The position numbers and the translations under genes are program-made. Source: Spirochaetota bacterium (GTDB lineage Bacteria; Spirochaetota; Spirochaetia; B11-G9). Taken from it: a stretch of 8,453 nucleotides of DNA. The notes under the pieces were generated by a model. It worked only from the letters and a program-made list of their open reading frames with translations. It searched no databases and was not told the origin of the DNA. Below, piece by piece: positions 6,572 through 8,453 of the stretch (its first letter is position 1; each line of letters starts with the position of its first letter). The stretch spans positions 1 to 8,453 of the forward strand of contig QNBL01000106.1 in NCBI GenBank assembly GCA_003641695.1. The letters are read 5' to 3'.

Positions 6572-7862
6572 TGTATCTCTTTTCAAGCTGTTTATGAGTA
6601 TACTTTCTCGGGTTGTCGCCGGAATAGTCGGCGACCCTGTGCCCGTTTCCGATCAATCTCCATTTATAGATAACCAGACCTTCGAGCCCGACCGGTCCAC
6701 GGGCATGAATCTTGTTTGTACTAATCCCTACCTCTGCCCCCAGGCCGTACCTGAAACCGTCTGCAAAACGGGTACTGCAGTTCCATAACACATCCGCCGA
6801 GTCAACGAGATCCATAAACCGGGAAGCTTTTTCCCTGTCCGATGTTATTATTCCATCGGTATGTCCGGAACCGTAGGTATTAATATGATCAATAGCTTCG
6901 TCTTCTGAATCCACCACTTTTACAGAGAGGATGTAATCAAGGTATTCAGTACTCCAGTCCTCTTCTGAAGCTGCTTCTACCTCTATTATCCTGCCGGTTC
7001 TTTCACACCCTCTTAGTTCCACATTTTTTTCATCCATTCTCTTTTTCAGCTCCGGCAGAAAGCTTTCTGCTATCCTGCTGTCTACAAGAAGGGTTTCCAC
7101 TGCGTTGCATACAGCAACATATTGTGTCTTTGCGTCATCGGTAATATCCACTGCCATGGGAATATCCGCATCGGCATCCACAAAAAGATGACAGATACCA
7201 TCTGCATGCCCCATAACCGGGATAGAGGTGTTTTTCATTATATACTTTACAAAGCTGTTCGAGCCCCGGGGAATCAAAAGATCTATGGAATCTTCCAGTT
7301 CAAGCATCGCAGCTACATCTTCCCTGCTTTCCGCCAGAGCTATCCACCCCTCCGGAAGCCCGGCTTCCACACTCGCGCAGTGAATAATATCGGCAAGAAT
7401 TCTGTTGGTATTGGCAGCTTCATGCCCCCCCTTCAGAATCACTCCATTCCCGCTTTTAAGGCACAAAGTTGCAATTTGAACCAGAGCATCGGGTCTTGAT
7501 TCAAAGATCATCCCGATAACTCCTATTGGGCAGCTTACCTGAAAAAGCTCAAGGCCCTTATCCAGTTCTCTGGCACTGAGGGTCTTCCCCACCGGATCTT
7601 CCAGTCCCGCAAGACTCTCTATCCCTTCTCTTACCTCCGTAATCTTTAACTCATCAAACTTCAACCTCTTGAGAAGGGCTTCATTCAGATCTTCCTTCCG
7701 GCTCAGTTCCATATCCCTTTTATTCGCTTCTATAATTTCAGGAGCCTTTTCTTTGAGTTTATACGAAATATTTTTCAGTGCATTATTTTTAGCCTCTGTA
7801 GACAGTGCTCCAAGAAAAACCTGTGCTTTCTTAACACTTTCAACCTGTTGTACAATATTCAA
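6558..7862 (-). CDS. proA: Gamma-glutamyl phosphate reductase (glutamate-5-semialdehyde dehydrogenase)
   Basis: ProA reduces gamma-glutamyl phosphate with NADPH to glutamate-5-semialdehyde, which cyclises to pyrroline-5-carboxylate; it consumes the product of the adjacent ProB. The 434 residues form the aldehyde-dehydrogenase-like fold. Visible marks are PIGVIGMIFESRPD (112-125), the cofactor-binding KSGNGVILKGGHEA (136-149), AVCNAVETLLV (250-260) with the catalytic cysteine C252, and VDSEDEAIDHINTYGSGHTD (317-336), which fits the ProA signature V-x5-A-[LIV]-x-H-I. GAEVGISTNKIHARGPVGLE (375-394) is also typical. The start is TTG at 7862: it is the only start well placed after a strong ribosome binding site (GGGAGGGG, 6 bases away). 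The gene order proA-proB, with proA first, is reversed compared with the E. coli proBA operon. An 87-base gap separates it from the CBM9-like gene, so a promoter may lie there. Confidence 0.96.
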   Translation of the reverse strand: MNIVQQVESVKKAQVFLGALSTEAKNNALKNISYKLKEKAPEIIEANKRDMELSRKEDLNEALLKRLKFDELKITEVREGIESLAGLEDPVGKTLSARELDKGLELFQVSCPIGVIGMIFESRPDALVQIATLCLKSGNGVILKGGHEAANTNRILADIIHCASVEAGLPEGWIALAESREDVAAMLELEDSIDLLIPRGSNSFVKYIMKNTSIPVMGHADGICHLFVDADADIPMAVDITDDAKTQYVAVCNAVETLLVDSRIAESFLPELKKRMDEKNVELRGCERTGRIIEVEAASEEDWSTEYLDYILSVKVVDSEDEAIDHINTYGSGHTDGIITSDREKASRFMDLVDSADVLWNCSTRFADGFRYGLGAEVGISTNKIHARGPVGLEGLVIYKWRLIGNGHRVADYSGDNPRKYTHKQLEKRYNEEF

Positions 7863-7866
7863 CGGA

Positions 7867-7874
7867 CCCCTCCC
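7867..7874 (-). promoter_or_regulatory. Strong ribosome binding site of proA (TTG start)
   Basis: GGGAGGGG on the minus strand contains GGAGG 6 bases before the TTG at 7862. It is the strongest ribosome binding site in the window and it decides the unusual TTG start of proA. Confidence 0.75.
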
Positions 7875-7884
7875 TTTATAAGAT

Positions 7885-7905
7885 AGCTACCGGTAAAAGG
7901 TAGCC
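7885..7905 (-). promoter_or_regulatory. Small hairpin in the proA leader
   Basis: On the minus strand GCTACC (7899-7904) can pair with GGTAGC (7886-7891) around a 7-base loop, with one G-U pair extending the stem to 7 bases. The following bases (TATCTTATAAA) are not a proper uridine run, so a terminator is doubtful. The stem ends about 10 bases before the proA ribosome binding site. It could be a weak terminator for the CBM9-like gene, a leader structure of proA, or chance. Confidence 0.3.
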
Positions 7906-7949
7906 TGAAAACGATTTTAATGCAAGGGATAGGCTGATTTGCACCATGA

Positions 7950-8453
7950 TCATACAAACTGAAGTTCTCCAAAGAATTCGGGTACGTGAAAATTGGGAGA
8001 ACCTTTCCTTTTAACAGGATTCCACGATAGAAAATGGGGAACCGGAAGATCGTCACCGCATTTAAAGAAGTTCCCCTTAAAGGTATTCCCCTTTGGATCT
8101 TGGAGCTCCCTTTCTCCAAATAGAGAAAAAGGTATTGAAATGGTAAGCTCCCAGGGGTCTGCTGCCTTCCTCGTATCGATATATTCATTTCCCAGGGTAG
8201 AAACAGTTTTTATTCCCGATACTTTTTTCTCTTCAAGTACTCTGCGATTTTTCAGATCCGGACTGCCGAAAGCCGCATAAGCTGTGCCGATACAGTTAAA
8301 CTCGAAGTTGTAGTAATTACTGCCGCCGGGGGAGATAAAGAATTCGACACAACTGTCCCGGTACACTTCAGAATTAATCCGGGTATGCTTCGCTGCAATA
8401 TAGCCCTCCCTGACCCGGTACCTTAAAATGATCTCATTACCGGTATATCCGCA
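7950..8453 (-). CDS. Carbohydrate-binding family 9-like protein, C-terminal part (runs off right edge)
   Basis: The frame is open from the right edge to a TGA at 7950-7952, giving 167 residues of the C-terminus. It fits the CBM9-like (DOMON-like beta-sandwich) family. Visible marks are the strand EIILRYRVREGYIAAKHTRI (7-26), YRDSCVEFFISPGG (31-44; the family's W/YxDSCVEFF motif), YYNFEFNCIGT (47-57), WELTISIPFSLFG (101-113), and the closing FFKCGDDLPVPHFLSWNPVK (129-148) followed by SPNFHVPEFFGELQF (152-166). The whole domain is usually a little over 200 residues, so perhaps 40-60 N-terminal residues are missing. Because the start is not seen, I cannot say whether it is a free-standing protein or the end of a larger secreted enzyme. 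An internal GTG at 8366 is not the true start, as conserved sequence continues upstream of it. It probably binds a sugar or polysaccharide; no link to proline synthesis is evident. Confidence 0.8.
   Translation of the reverse strand, partial: CGYTGNEIILRYRVREGYIAAKHTRINSEVYRDSCVEFFISPGGSNYYNFEFNCIGTAYAAFGSPDLKNRRVLEEKKVSGIKTVSTLGNEYIDTRKAADPWELTISIPFSLFGERELQDPKGNTFKGNFFKCGDDLPVPHFLSWNPVKRKGSPNFHVPEFFGELQFV

Larger units (their letters stand above)
1..7862 (-). other. Predicted operon: proA, proB, spiro-SPASM, glycosyltransferase, spsF-like, PseG-like/methyltransferase, ATP-grasp
   Basis: Seven same-strand genes follow one another with junctions of -14, +21, -26, -4, +8 and -11 bases (negative means overlap). 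No gap is large enough for an ordinary promoter plus terminator, and I see no hairpin with a uridine tract between them. This supports one transcript starting at or before proA, with extensive translational coupling. The end of the operon lies beyond the left edge. Whether the CBM9-like gene is part of the same transcript is unclear. Confidence 0.65.
7863..7949 (-). other. Intergenic leader between the CBM9-like gene and proA
   Basis: This 87-base stretch is the largest non-coding gap. It contains the proA ribosome binding site, a short hairpin (7885-7905) and a possible competing pairing (7902-7906 with 7931-7935). No convincing -35/-10 promoter was found: the best spaced pair, TTGCAT and TACCTT 17 bases apart, matches consensus poorly. 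No uridine tract typical of an intrinsic terminator follows the hairpin. Confidence 0.6.

Noticed and set aside
6572..6586. TTG start for proB at 6586
   Set aside because: The ATG five codons later has a purine-rich ribosome binding site, a better start codon and the expected family length.
7897..7925. Sigma70-like promoter TTGCAT-17 bases-TACCTT before proA (minus strand)
   Set aside because: Spacing is ideal but each box matches only three of six consensus bases, which is expected by chance in AT-rich spacer.
7859..8188. 109-codon minus-strand open frame
   Set aside because: It overlaps the CBM9-like gene in another frame, and the CBM9-like frame carries clear conserved motifs.

Overview
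The window is a gene-dense stretch with every credible gene on the minus strand. It most resembles a spirochaete chromosome (Spirochaetaceae/Treponemataceae-like). The strongest clue is the 503-residue protein at 3944..5455. It combines a nucleotidyltransferase-like N-terminus, a radical SAM core and a C-terminal SPASM-type cysteine cluster, an arrangement I recognise from the family named 'spiro-SPASM', which is largely confined to spirochaetes. The taxonomic call is an inference from family knowledge, not from a ribosomal gene.

Layout in the direction of transcription (right to left). (1) 7950..8453: C-terminal part of a carbohydrate-binding family 9-like (CBM9-like) protein, cut by the right edge. 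(2) 7863..7949: the only real intergenic gap, 87 bases, with a small hairpin and a strong ribosome binding site. (3) 6558..7862 proA and 5477..6571 proB, the first two steps of proline synthesis from glutamate, overlapping by 14 bases. (4) 3944..5455 the spiro-SPASM-type protein. (5) 3004..3969 a GT-A/family 2-like glycosyltransferase. (6) 2312..3007 an SpsF-type cytidylyltransferase-like protein. (7) 537..2303 a two-domain protein with a PseG/SpsG-like glycan domain fused to a zinc-ribbon SAM methyltransferase. (8) 1..547 the N-terminal 182 codons of an ATP-grasp enzyme, cut by the left edge.

From proA to the left edge the genes overlap (14, 26, 4 and 11 bases) or are separated by only 21 or 8 bases, so they probably form one transcription unit. 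The proline genes are ordinary. The five genes downstream look like a biosynthetic cassette: sugar activation (SpsF-like), sugar-nucleotide processing or glycosyl transfer (PseG/SpsG-like and GT2-like), methylation, radical chemistry and an ATP-dependent ligation. A plausible but unproven product is an unusual methylated glycan or glycoconjugate, such as a nonulosonic-acid-like sugar on flagella or the envelope. No condensing enzyme (NeuB/PseI/SpsE type), dehydratase or aminotransferase is present here, so the pathway must be incomplete in this window or be something different. I see no RNA genes, insertion sequences, CRISPR arrays, origins or convincing intrinsic terminators.
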